Positions 24,108-24,121 of a stretch of DNA of 24,121 bases are shown here, piece after piece. The notes beneath the pieces are model-generated. The model saw nothing but the letters and a program-made list of their open reading frames with translations, did not search any database and was not told the origin of the DNA. The DNA is taken from assembly GCA_016297405.1 (NCBI GenBank), contig JAEDGP010000030.1, forward strand, positions 1-24,121, written 5' to 3'. The stretch's first letter is position 1. The number at the start of each line of letters is the position of its first letter. The stretch is from Treponema sp. (lineage in GTDB: Bacteria; Spirochaetota; Spirochaetia; Treponematales; Treponemataceae). A program made the position numbers and the translations under genes.

Positions 24108-24121
24108 CAAAAAAACGGCTG

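Noticed and set aside
1..24121. CRISPR array, insertion sequence or prophage
   Set aside because: No regularly spaced repeats, transposase, integrase or phage structural genes were seen; the ThyX-like gene alone does not make a prophage.

Overview
The window looks like a chromosomal segment of a spirochaete, most likely a host-associated or rumen-type Treponema. This is inference from gene content: a large chemotaxis receptor, a lipoprotein with a loose spirochaetal-style lipobox, a putative beta-barrel protein, and moderate-to-low GC coding sequence. Promoters match the ordinary sigma-70 pattern, often with an extended -10, and most starts have a purine-rich Shine-Dalgarno. No insertion sequence, prophage, CRISPR array or secretion system is visible, so this is mostly housekeeping sequence with some odd details.

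Layout. Positions 1-1690 are a very AT-rich patch on the minus strand. It holds an uncharacterised PP-loop (ATP-pyrophosphatase-like) protein preceded by the remnant of a broken gene. Composition changes at about 1690, where a TPP riboswitch leads into thiM-thiE (thiamine salvage and assembly). Next, on the minus strand, come a chemotaxis receptor overlapping a small double zinc-ribbon membrane protein, then a PF06541-type membrane protein and an unusual ATPase-HDOD fusion. The plus-strand operon pyrB-pyrI-pyrC (8.3-11.2 kb) encodes an allosteric aspartate carbamoyltransferase and a dihydroorotase. Positions 11.2-11.44 kb are a non-coding block of hairpins and a 22-bp inverted repeat next to tRNA-Ser(GGA). 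A GNAT acetyltransferase and a convergent MATE transporter follow, then a minus-strand tRNA cluster Ser(UGA)-Ser(GCU)-Arg(GCG).

From 14.0 to 17.1 kb a plus-strand operon encodes a six-helix membrane protein, a ThyX-like protein with a degenerate signature, and a RelA/SpoT protein whose hydrolase half appears inactive. A convergent minus-strand operon (21.2 to 17.1 kb) encodes an alpha/beta hydrolase lacking the catalytic serine, a U32-family protein, a putative outer-membrane barrel protein and a metallophosphoesterase lipoprotein. It diverges, through a symmetric promoter region, from metA (predicted acetyl-CoA type). The window ends with a Na+/phosphate cotransporter of the NptA/PhoU fusion type.

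No single dramatic new system is evident. The best leads are the structured block next to tRNA-Ser(GGA), the synthetase-only RelA/SpoT behind a ThyX-like gene, the ATPase-HDOD fusion, the serine-less hydrolase in an envelope operon, and the PP-loop protein in the AT-rich patch.
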